This document shows, in pieces, positions 18,984 to 26,266 of a DNA stretch of 64,000 nucleotides (its first letter is position 1; each line of letters starts with the position of its first letter). The position numbers and the translations under genes are program-made. The DNA is taken from contig CBDFFP010000006.1 in the NCBI GenBank assembly GCA_965246855.1, positions 305,541-369,540 on the forward strand, read 5' to 3'. This stretch comes from UBA1952 sp965246855. GTDB taxonomy: Bacteria > Bacteroidota > Bacteroidia > Chitinophagales > Chitinophagaceae. The notes beneath the pieces are model-generated. The model did no database searches. It was not told the DNA's origin and saw only the letters and a list, made by a program, of their open reading frames with translations.

Positions 18984-19458
18984 ATGCAATGGCGAAAATA
19001 CCGGGGCGAACCCATCCGAATTCCGATTGGCGAGGCCGTTTCCGAAACCATCCGGCGGGAAAAAGAAGCGGGCTACAAGCTTAAAAGTCTGCATCGGCAC
19101 CGACTCTATTGTGCGCGGCGCAGAAACGGAATTTGCCACCGTGATTGTGTTTCTGCGACAAGGACAAGGCGGGTTTATGTACCTGAGTACCGACAAGAGC
19201 AGCCTGCCGCTTTCCCTGCGCGAGCGCATGATTAGCGAAGTGGCGCGCAGCATTGACATCGCTTACCAACTCTGCGATATTTTTTTGGAAGAAGGCATTG
19301 AAATGGAAGTTCATGCTGACATCAACGCCAGCCCGATGCACCGATCCCACGAAGCCTTCAGCGAGGCGATGGGCTATATCCTCGGCATGGGCTTCACCTT
19401 CCGCGCCAAGCCCGATGCGTTTGCGTCGTCAAGCTGCGCGGACAGGGTGATTCATTGA
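18984..19458 (+). pseudogene. RNase H-fold YkuK-like (DUF458) protein, one frame break as read
   Basis: The N-terminus MQWRKYRGEPIRIPIGEAVS reads in one frame and, after an extra A in an AAAA run near 19085, the rest reads in another: LKVCIGTDSIVRGAETEFAT, RMISEVARSIDIAYQLCDIF, MEVHADINASPMHRSH and GMGFTFRAKPDAFASSSCAD. The repaired protein of about 157 aa matches the YkuK/DUF458 family, which has an RNase H-like fold with conserved Asp residues (GTDS, HADIN). The family is widespread, but its nucleic-acid substrate is not established. The final CADRVIH ending is typical of it. Confidence 0.78.
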
Positions 19459-19523
19459 ACTTCGCTGAAAAACCAAGAACCAATAGCCAAAAATCAAGCG
19501 CACATTCCATCGCGCCGAAAAGG

Positions 19524-19553
19524 GTAAGAACGCGCCTCTTGGCGCGTTCTTAC
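19524..19553 (+). terminator. Hairpin terminator after the YkuK-like gene
   Basis: A perfect 13-bp stem GTAAGAACGCGCC / GGCGCGTTCTTAC with a TCTT loop. It lies between the YkuK-like gene and the BatA-like gene. Confidence 0.75.
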
Positions 19554-19676
19554 ATTCACCGACTTCTGTGGCGCGGAATTTGGCTCCTAAATTCTGACTT
19601 TTGGATTCTGCTATTTGGGTTCTGGTATTTCTCCTTCATCATCCGACTTTTGTCGTCCTCCTGAAATAAAGCGCCC

Positions 19677-21722
19677 GTGGGGTTTCTGTATCCGTTTTTT
19701 CTGTTGGCGGGATTGGCTGTTGCTGTTCCGGTTGCCATTCACCTGTTCGACCTGCGGCGCTTCCGGCGCGTGGTGTTTCCGGCAACGCGTTTTCTCAAAG
19801 AATCGCTCTTGCGCTCGCGCCGCCAAAACCGGTTGCGGGAAAAGCTGTTGTTGGCATTGCGCTGTCTGTTTGTAGCGGTGTTGGTGGCCGCTTTTGCGCA
19901 GCCTTTTCTGCAAGGAGATTCCAGTAAAAAAGGCCGCAACATTCAAGTGGTTGTGGTAGATAATAATCCTGCTACCGAAGCGCGCCGCGCGGGACGAATG
20001 GCGATAGAAAGAAGCAAGGAACTTGCCCGCGATATCTTGCGCAGCGGCTCCGAAAAAACTTATCTCCTGCTTTCCAACGGGCCTTACAGCTACGCGCCGC
20101 TGAACCGGGAAACAGCCGTTGCTGCGGTGTCGGAAATACGCCCTACCGCCGGAAGCAAAAAGAACACAGAACTGCTCGCCGCTATTCAAGGCATGATGAC
20201 CGACGAAGGCGCGGAGAGCGCAGACGTGTGGTGGATTTCGGCTTTTCCGAAGGCGCAGTTTGAGCTTCGCCCGGAAGCGTCTTTATTGAAAGGAATTCGC
20301 CTGCATGGCGTTGTCGCGGCCCCGGAAAACACGGCGAATATATGGATAGACACAGCCTTTGTATTGCCCGCCGCCAATCCCACTGCCGAGTCAAAGCTGG
20401 TAGTGAAGAGCCGCACGACGGCGCAAGATCCGCCTGCGGATGTGGCCCTACGACTGACTTCCAACGCGCAATTTCAAAGCGCGGCGACGGAAGGCAAATG
20501 GAACAGCAGTGTGCGGGTGGACACGCTCGCTTTTGGCGGACAAAGCACGCTCTGGCAAAAGCTGCAACTCACGATTGCCGACGGCAGCGGCCCGGCTTTT
20601 GACGACACATTTCGCATTGCCGTGAGGCCCGAAAAACCACTTCCGGTTTTGCTGTTGGAAGAAGGGGCTGCGAGTCCGTATCTCCGCACGGCGCTGGATG
20701 CGTCCGGGCGTTTTGTGGTAACAACGCAGTCGCTCAACAGCACCATTGCTGCGCCGGAAAAATATGCGCTTTTGATTCTCAGCGGTCTGCGAGGGCTTCC
20801 TTCCCAAACGGTTGCGTCCTTGCGTCCGGCGCTGCAACGCGGCATTCCGGTGATTATTTTTCCGACAAGAACAGACGATTTTAAAACGCTGGAAACCGGC
20901 CTGCGCCAGCTCACGGACATCCGCATTTCTGGCATAGACACGGCGCTTCAAACCGCCTCTTCGCTGCAATCCGAAAACCCGCTGATTACCGAGATTTTTG
21001 AGGCCACGCCGCCCAATATGGAACTGCCTGCGGCGGGCTGGCATTACCGCGTGGCAGCCGGTTTTGGTGCGCAGTCGCAGTCGGTGATTTCCTTCCGAAA
21101 CGGCGACCCGCTGCTGGCGCAATACGCTACCGGCAGTGGAGATTTGTATCTCCTCACCACAAGCATTGATGCCAGTGCAGGCTCTTTCGGACGCTCCTAT
21201 TTCTTTGCTCCGATGCTCCACGTCGTTGCAGTGGCGGCGACGGGCGCGGCAGCGGTGGCTTACACGGCGGGAAGTGGACGGAGCATTTTTATTCCCCGTG
21301 CCCGCGAAGCCGGTGGCCGCGAGGTGGTGAAGATGCAGGGAGAAGGATTGGAAGCTGTTCCGCTCCAAAAGCAAAGCATGGGCGGCATTGACATTTTCCC
21401 CGACGGCGCAGTTTCCAAAGCCGGATTTTACACACTTTCCGGTGCGAGTTCAGACACCGTTTTATTGGCGCTGAACGCAAGCCGGAAGGAAAGTCTGGCC
21501 GACAACTGGACGGCGGCGCAACTGCGCGAAGGCTGGGCCGGGAAAGGCGCGGAATGGGTGAAACCGGAAGACATTGCTGCCGGGAAAACCGCTTCTCCCG
21601 ACGGCGGAACACCGCTGTGGAAAATCGGCCTTATCTTGGCGCTCCTTTTGCTCGCCACCGAAACCGCTGTGCTTCTCCGCCGCCGGACGGTTGCCGCGCA
21701 AAGCCTTTCTCCGCAGCCATGA
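19677..21722 (+). CDS. BatA (aerotolerance regulator N-terminal) domain membrane protein
   Basis: The GTG start at 19677 gives MGFLYPFFLLAGLAVAVPVA, the first helix of a BatA/aerotolerance N-terminal domain, followed by IHLFDLRRFRRVVFPATRFL and a second helix (LLALRCLFVAVLVAAFAQPF). The roughly 570-residue middle is periplasmic with a VWA-like or glutamine-amidotransferase-like alpha/beta character (VVVVDNNPATEARRAG, YALLILSGLRGLPSQTV, YATGSGDLYLLTTSIDASAG) and a last helix (KIGLILALLLLATETAVLL) lies near the C-terminus. The Bat proteins have a poorly defined envelope role; no other bat gene or MoxR ATPase is nearby. The stop overlaps the start of the dihydroorotase-like gene by 4 nt (ATGA), so the two are translationally coupled. 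Clear at domain level, unclear in function. Confidence 0.82.
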   Translation: MGFLYPFFLLAGLAVAVPVAIHLFDLRRFRRVVFPATRFLKESLLRSRRQNRLREKLLLALRCLFVAVLVAAFAQPFLQGDSSKKGRNIQVVVVDNNPATEARRAGRMAIERSKELARDILRSGSEKTYLLLSNGPYSYAPLNRETAVAAVSEIRPTAGSKKNTELLAAIQGMMTDEGAESADVWWISAFPKAQFELRPEASLLKGIRLHGVVAAPENTANIWIDTAFVLPAANPTAESKLVVKSRTTAQDPPADVALRLTSNAQFQSAATEGKWNSSVRVDTLAFGGQSTLWQKLQLTIADGSGPAFDDTFRIAVRPEKPLPVLLLEEGAASPYLRTALDASGRFVVTTQSLNSTIAAPEKYALLILSGLRGLPSQTVASLRPALQRGIPVIIFPTRTDDFKTLETGLRQLTDIRISGIDTALQTASSLQSENPLITEIFEATPPNMELPAAGWHYRVAAGFGAQSQSVISFRNGDPLLAQYATGSGDLYLLTTSIDASAGSFGRSYFFAPMLHVVAVAATGAAAVAYTAGSGRSIFIPRAREAGGREVVKMQGEGLEAVPLQKQSMGGIDIFPDGAVSKAGFYTLSGASSDTVLLALNASRKESLADNWTAAQLREGWAGKGAEWVKPEDIAAGKTASPDGGTPLWKIGLILALLLLATETAVLLRRRTVAAQSLSPQP

Positions 21723-22963
21723 AAGAAGTGATTTTGCGCCAAGTGCGTGTCTCTCATCCGGCATCTTCTCTACACGGGAAAGTGTCGGATTTTTTGTTGG
21801 ACAGGAATGGCGTTTTGCGAGAAATAAACCCGGAAGAAAATTTTGGCGAAATCCCCCAACAACACTGGCCGGACGCATATATTTCTATCGGCTGGACAGA
21901 CCTTTTTGCCGACTACCGCGAGCCGGGACAAGAGCAAAAAGAAACACTGCTTTCGGGTATGGCGGCGGCATCGCGGGGCGGCTTTACGCAGGTTTGTTTA
22001 TTGCCCAATACGCTGCCCGTTGCCGACCACCGGGGTGCGATAGAGAACGCGCAACGCCACAACAATGGCGTGGTGAAAATCCTGCCGCTCGGTGCGCTCT
22101 CCCAAAAAACAGAAGGCGCGGCGCTGGCCGAAATGCTCCACATGCGCAGCGGCGGCGCAGTGGCTTTCACGGACGGCTGGAAGTCGGTGCAAAATCCCGG
22201 ATTGCTGCTGAAGGCACTGGAGTACGTGAAGGGTTTTGACGGGCTGGTGATGCAGCTTTCCCACGACGCACTGCTGGCGAAAGGCGGACTGATGCACGAA
22301 GGTTTGAGGAGTACGCGCCTGGGCATGGCGGGTATTCCGGCGATTGCAGAAACGCTGACGGTTCACCGTGATATTGAGCTTCTGCGCTACACGGGTTCGC
22401 GGCTGCATTTAACTGGCATCAGTGCGGCGGCTTCGGTGGAATTGATTCGCCGCGCGAAGGCGGATGGATTGAACCTTACTTGCTCGGTAACGCCCTATCA
22501 TTTGCTCCTCACCGACGAAGCACTTTCTACTTACGATTCTTCCTGGAAACTGACGCCGCCTTTGCGCCCGGAAGCGGATAGACAAGCTCTGTTGGAAGCA
22601 CTCGCCGACGGCACGATTGACGCGGTAACTTCTCATCACCGTCCGCAGGACTGGGACGCGAAAACGAAAGAGTTTGAGTATGCGGCGGAAGGACTGGCGG
22701 TGCAGGAAATTCTCTTTCCGTTACTCCTAAAAGCGACGGCGGGAAAAGTGTCTTTAGCCCGATTGGTGGATGCCCTTTCTGCCGCGCCGCGTCGGATTCT
22801 GGGTTTGGAAGAGGCGCTTTTTGAAAACGCCCGTAGCTGGACGGTTTTTTCGCCGGAAGGAGAAACGCTTCTTCAACGCAAAGACGCGCTTTCCCGCGCG
22901 TTCAATAACCCGTTTTTGGGAGAGGCTTTGCCCGGAAAAGTGTTTGGTATCTTCGCGGCATAA
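21719..22963 (+). CDS. Dihydroorotase-like amidohydrolase lacking metal-binding histidines
   Basis: A 414-aa protein of the dihydroorotase/allantoinase type: AASRGGFTQVCLLPNTLPVA, VKILPLGALSQ, MQLSHDALLAKGGLMHEGLR, LHLTGISAAASVELIRRAKA, LTCSVTPYHLLLTDEALSTY and TPPLRPEADRQALLEAL all match. The first metal motif, normally D-x-H-x-H, reads DLFADYREPG (residues 61-70), so both histidines are replaced, and the later catalytic D-H-A-P-H region reads TSHHRPQD. It is therefore probably non-catalytic, as is usual for this Bacteroidota subgroup. By analogy with the inactive DHOase that supports aspartate transcarbamoylase in Pseudomonas it may be structural or regulatory (inference). The ATG at 21719 is chosen for the 4-nt overlap with the upstream gene. 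Confidence 0.85.
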   Translation: MKEVILRQVRVSHPASSLHGKVSDFLLDRNGVLREINPEENFGEIPQQHWPDAYISIGWTDLFADYREPGQEQKETLLSGMAAASRGGFTQVCLLPNTLPVADHRGAIENAQRHNNGVVKILPLGALSQKTEGAALAEMLHMRSGGAVAFTDGWKSVQNPGLLLKALEYVKGFDGLVMQLSHDALLAKGGLMHEGLRSTRLGMAGIPAIAETLTVHRDIELLRYTGSRLHLTGISAAASVELIRRAKADGLNLTCSVTPYHLLLTDEALSTYDSSWKLTPPLRPEADRQALLEALADGTIDAVTSHHRPQDWDAKTKEFEYAAEGLAVQEILFPLLLKATAGKVSLARLVDALSAAPRRILGLEEALFENARSWTVFSPEGETLLQRKDALSRAFNNPFLGEALPGKVFGIFAA

Positions 22964-22994
22964 AGGACTTTTTTCTTCCTAAAACCCTTCTCTC

Positions 22995-23534
22995 ATGATG
23001 AAACCTGTTGATGAAACCGGTATGATGAAACCGCTGGTGCAAACCCACAAGAATTATGGGTTAATGATTGGCCTTGTGCTGGTGATTTTGAGCGCAGTGG
23101 TTTATGTGGCCAACCTTTCGCAGGCTGGCTGGGTACAGTGGCTGATCTACGCTGTTTTTCTGGGTGGACTGATTCTGAACGCAAATGCTTTTTCCAAAGC
23201 CAACGGCACCGCAGTAACCTTTGGGCAGGTATTTTCTTCCGGTTTTAAGGCCACGGCGATTGTGGTGATTCTGGTGGTTTTGTGGACGATTCTTTCTCCT
23301 TACGTCTTTCCCGACATAAAGGAGAAAGCACTGGCGCTGGCGCGCGACGCGATGGAAAAGGAGAAGATGGACGAAGAATTGACGGAGAAAGCCTTGGCGA
23401 TGACACGCAATAATTTCACGACGATGATGGTGATGGGCAGTCTGTTTGGTTACCTGATTATGGGCCTGATTTTCTCCCTTATCGCCGCTGCCATAGCACC
23501 GAAAAATAAAAGGCCGCTTACGCCCGTTGTATAA
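22995..23534 (+). CDS. DUF4199 family membrane protein
   Basis: A 179-aa membrane protein with helices at about 23-41 (YGLMIGLVLVILSAVVYVA), 48-63 (VQWLIYAVFLGGLILNA), 86-106 (FKATAIVVILVVLWTILSPY) and 145-167 (MMVMGSLFGYLIMGLIFSLI). The segment TFGQVFSSGFKATAI and the charged stretch EKEKMDEELTEKALAMTRNN between helices 3 and 4 are the usual DUF4199 arrangement. The family is common in Bacteroidota, often just before a glycosyltransferase, as here (20 nt gap), and has no known activity. The ATG at 22995 is followed by another in-frame ATG nine codons on; either may be used. Confidence 0.85.
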   Translation: MMKPVDETGMMKPLVQTHKNYGLMIGLVLVILSAVVYVANLSQAGWVQWLIYAVFLGGLILNANAFSKANGTAVTFGQVFSSGFKATAIVVILVVLWTILSPYVFPDIKEKALALARDAMEKEKMDEELTEKALAMTRNNFTTMMVMGSLFGYLIMGLIFSLIAAAIAPKNKRPLTPVV

Positions 23535-23554
23535 AGTCTTCTTCCTGAAAAATC

Positions 23555-24525
23555 GTGTCTGTGATTTCCTCTGCTGCGCTCCAAATCTCTATCGTCGTTC
23601 CGCTTTTTAACGAGGAAGAATCATTGCCGGAACTGATGGAATGGATTGCGCGGGTGTGCCGGGAAAACGCGTTTTCCTACGAAGTGGTTTTTGTGGATGA
23701 CGGCAGCAAGGATAGGAGTTGGGAAGTAATTCAAACGCTTTCCCAACAATACCCCGAAAACGTCCGCGCGCTGCATTTCCAGCGCAACTACGGCAAGAGC
23801 GCCGCGCTGAACGAAGGCTTTAAAGCCGCACGCGGAAAAGTGGTCATCACGATGGATGCGGATTTGCAGGATTCTCCCGACGAAATCCCGGAGCTGTACC
23901 GGATGATTGCGGAAGAGAAATACGACCTCGTGAGCGGCTGGAAAAAAGTGCGCTACGACAACGCAGTAACCAAAAATCTGCCTTCCAAACTCTACAACTG
24001 GGTGAACCGCAAATCAGCGGCATTCAACTTCACGACATGAACTGCGGCTTGAAAGCGTATCGCAGCAAAGTGGTGAAAAGCATTGAGGTTTATGGCGAGA
24101 TGCACCGCTTTATTCCGGTGCTGGCCAAATCGGCGGGCTTTCGGAAAATCGGCGAGAAAGTGGTGGTGCATCGCGCCCGCAAATACGGCGTGAGTAAATT
24201 TGGCTGGGAGCGTTTTATCAACGGCTTTTTAGACCTGCTTTCGGTGCAGTTTATGGGCCGTTTCGGCAAAAAGCCGATGCATTTTTTCGGGCTATGGGGA
24301 ACGGTGCTTTTCGTGCTGGGATTCCTGCAAATTCTGTGGCTGATTGGGTTAAAATTCACCAGTAACTTAGAGCAAGGTCTTGTGAACAAGCCGGGATTTT
24401 ATATCTCCATGACCACGATGATTCTGGGCAGTCAATGCTTTCTGGCAGGCTTTGTGGCGGAGTTGGTAAGCCGTTCCGCTGCGGATAGAAATCACTATTT
24501 GGTGGACGAGAAAATTGGGTTGTAA
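23555..24525 (+). pseudogene. Family 2 glycosyltransferase (polyprenyl-phosphate sugar type), one frame break as read
   Basis: The N-terminal GT-A domain is clear: ISIVVPLFNEEESLPELMEW, VVFVDDGSKDRSW, LHFQRNYGKSAALNEGF and the DxD-region MDADLQDSPDEIPEL. The frame breaks near 24015 (one A missing from an AAAA run); repair gives NRKISGIQLHDMNCGLKAYR, then MHRFIPVLAKSAGFRKIGEK and two C-terminal helices (FFGLWGTVLFVLGFLQILWL, FYISMTTMILGSQCFLAGFV). This is the DPM1/GtrB/ArnC-like layout: transfer of a sugar from a nucleotide donor to a polyprenyl phosphate at the inner membrane. It follows DUF4199 closely and is probably cotranscribed. It is the only frame break between 19.1 and 29 kb, and here a base is missing rather than added. 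Confidence 0.88.
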
Positions 24526-24526
24526 C

Positions 24527-24607
24527 AGACCACGGATTCTCCCGACAATCCCGATTTATAAGGATGCATTCATTCAAATCCTGCCCAATCGGGAAAATCC
24601 GTGGTCT
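24527..24607. terminator. Long bidirectional hairpin between glycosyltransferase and msrB
   Basis: AGACCACGGATT (24527-24538) pairs with AATCCGTGGTCT (24596-24607), and inside it CCCGATT pairs with AATCGGG. It lies exactly between the two convergent genes, overlaps the msrB stop by two bases and most likely ends transcription in both directions. Confidence 0.7.
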
Positions 24608-24977
24608 ATCCTTTTTCCTCCTCCGGCACGAAAATCATAGAAATGCTGTTCACGCAATGCCGCGTGTTTTTGGCAGTGAAACGCTCACCTTCAAACACAT
24701 GGCCGAGGTGACCGCCACAGTTTGCACAAACGATTTCTACACGCCGCCCGTCGGCATCAGGAACGCGCTTTACGGCTCCCGGAATTTCATCGTCAAATGA
24801 TGGCCAGCCGCAGTGGGAATTAAACTTATCAGCAGCGCGGTAGAGCGGTGTTTCACACTGGCGACACACGTAGGTTCCGGGCTGTTTGTTGTTGGTGTAT
24901 TCGCCGATAAAAGGTCTTTCGGTTCCTTTGTGGAGAATGACGCGGGCTTCTTCAGAATTGAGTTTGCGATAAGACAT
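24606..24977 (-). CDS. msrB: Peptide-methionine (R)-S-oxide reductase MsrB
   Basis: Reduces R-methionine sulfoxide in proteins. ATG 24977 gives a 123-aa product starting MSYRKLNSEEARVILHKGTE, the usual beginning. Two zinc-binding CxxC pairs (C38/C41, CRQC; C84/C87, CANC), the core block SHCGWPSFDDEI and the catalytic Cys in RHCVNSISM (C108) are present. No signal peptide is seen from this start, so it is cytoplasmic. A longer in-frame N-terminal extension exists but has no conserved content and would overlap the promoter region shared with the divergent DUF4440 gene. Confidence 0.95.
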   Translation of the reverse strand: MSYRKLNSEEARVILHKGTERPFIGEYTNNKQPGTYVCRQCETPLYRAADKFNSHCGWPSFDDEIPGAVKRVPDADGRRVEIVCANCGGHLGHVFEGERFTAKNTRHCVNSISMIFVPEEEKG

Positions 24978-25082
24978 ATGAGTCAGACGTTTGGGGTTAG
25001 GCGTTGGGAATAATTGTGCCGCCAGTGATAACCATAATCCCCGGCTTTGGTTTTTGGTCTCTGAAGGCCGGAATTTCGCCCC

Positions 25083-25517
25083 ATGAAAATCTTCTTCGCC
25101 GCACTGCTGTTCTGCTCGTTCTATTTTTCCGCCCAAAGCCAATCCCGCGAAAAACGTGCCGAAGGAGAAGTCCGCACGGTGATGGCGACGCAGGCATCAG
25201 CGTGGAATCGCGGCGACTTAGAAGGCTACATGCACGCCGGATATATTATGAACGACTCCCTGCTTTTTCTGGGAAAAAACGGCGCGACTTACGGCTTTGA
25301 CAGCACTCTGGCGCGCTACAGCCGGGGCTATAAAAACACGGCAGAAATGGGGCAATTACGTTTTGAAATCTTGCGCATTCACCTTCTTTCCAAAGACGCC
25401 GCGTATGTGGCCGGGAGGTGGCTTCTTCAAAAAGAAAAACCCGCGCAAGGCACCTTTTTAATCATCCTTCGGAAAGGAAAAACGGGCTGGCGGATTGTAG
25501 CCGATCATAGCTCGTGA
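25083..25517 (+). CDS. Secreted DUF4440 / SnoaL-like protein
   Basis: A 144-aa protein with a signal peptide MKIFFAALLFCSFYFSAQSQ followed by a single NTF2/SnoaL-like cone domain: VRTVMATQASAWNRGDLEGY, a YIMNDSLLFLG strand, then FEILRIHLLSKDAAYVAGRW, GTFLIILRKGKTGWRIVADH. The W-x-x-G-D pattern and the terminal WRIVADHSS are characteristic of DUF4440. Members include small enzymes and ligand-binding proteins; the pocket cannot be assigned here. Divergent from msrB and followed by a pair of TTTCTACT-motif repeats. Confidence 0.85.
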   Translation: MKIFFAALLFCSFYFSAQSQSREKRAEGEVRTVMATQASAWNRGDLEGYMHAGYIMNDSLLFLGKNGATYGFDSTLARYSRGYKNTAEMGQLRFEILRIHLLSKDAAYVAGRWLLQKEKPAQGTFLIILRKGKTGWRIVADHSS

Positions 25518-25520
25518 GGA

Positions 25521-25682
25521 GTAGAAAGCCTTTAGTAGAAAGTAAAAAATACTTGTAATCATGGGTGGAAATACATTTTCGGCGATAAATGGGAGAGGTT
25601 GGTTTTCCGTGAAATCTAAAGTCATGGAGCTGGGCCAAAAAAGTTTTGTCTTTCCACTTTCTACTAACAGCCTTTTACTTTT
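25521..25682. repeat. Inverted pair of TTTCTACTTTCTACTAA motifs upstream of the DUF3127 gene
   Basis: A reverse copy (GTAGAAAGCCTTTAGTAGAA, 25521-25547) and a forward copy (TTTCCACTTTCTACTAACAG, 25650-25682) flank about 100 nt. The forward copy ends about 44 nt before the DUF3127 ATG. No gene lies between them. Confidence 0.6.
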
Positions 25683-25725
25683 CGTCCCTACCTTTACCCC
25701 ACAACTTTTAAAACCGGATTTAATC

Positions 25726-26169
25726 ATGAACATGGAAATCACCGGCAAACTGCTGGTAAAATACGATACACAGGTGGTGAGCGAACGCTTTAAGAAACGT
25801 GAATTTGTGCTGGAACTGGTAGATGAAACGCCCAATGGCAACTTCACCAACTACGCCAAAATGCAGCTTGTGCAAAACAAAACCGACCTGCTGGACCGAT
25901 TCAAAGAGGGCGACGACGTGCGGGCGAGCTTCAATATCAAAGGCAGTCGCTACGATAAAAACGGCACAACTAGTTACTTCACCAACTTGGACGTATGGCG
26001 TATAGAGCCTGCTGAAGCAGCTGGTAGCGGTGGCACCCAAAACGCTGGCTACGAAAATGCAGCCCCTTCCGGCGGATACAACAGCGGTGGTAACAACAAC
26101 AGCAATTCCAACGCGGCCAGCAGCCTCTCCACTTCGCCTGCACAGGAAGCCGACGATTTGCCTTTCTAA
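25726..26169 (+). CDS. DUF3127 protein with SSB-like acidic C-terminal tip
   Basis: A 147-aa protein starting MNMEITGKLLVKYDTQVVSE (ATG 25726). Residues 1-90 are the DUF3127 domain, a small beta-rich OB-like unit (SERFKKREFVLEL, YAKMQLVQNKTDLLDRFKEG, VRASFNIKGSRYDKNG, YFTNLDVWRIE). Residues 91-140 are a Gly/Asn/Ser-rich linker, and the last residues are EADDLPF. This linker and the terminal acidic-PF tip match the architecture of single-stranded DNA-binding proteins, whose tip recruits repair and replication proteins. I infer a nucleic-acid-linked role; DUF3127 itself has no established function. It is followed by a hairpin terminator. Confidence 0.85.
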   Translation: MNMEITGKLLVKYDTQVVSERFKKREFVLELVDETPNGNFTNYAKMQLVQNKTDLLDRFKEGDDVRASFNIKGSRYDKNGTTSYFTNLDVWRIEPAEAAGSGGTQNAGYENAAPSGGYNSGGNNNSNSNAASSLSTSPAQEADDLPF

Positions 26170-26198
26170 AAGAAAAAGCGCGTCTGTAACTTTTTTCC

Positions 26199-26240
26199 GA
26201 AAATGCCGGGCATTATTTGTGCCGGGCATTTTCTTTTTAA
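26199..26240 (+). terminator. Intrinsic terminator after the DUF3127 gene
   Basis: GAAAATGCC-GGGCA pairs with TGCC-GGCATTTTC (arms 26199-26212 and 26220-26233, one mismatch) with a 7-nt loop and is followed by a T-rich tail (TTTTCTTTTT). Confidence 0.75.
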
Positions 26241-26266
26241 GCCTCACTCTATTTATCTCTTTTTTT

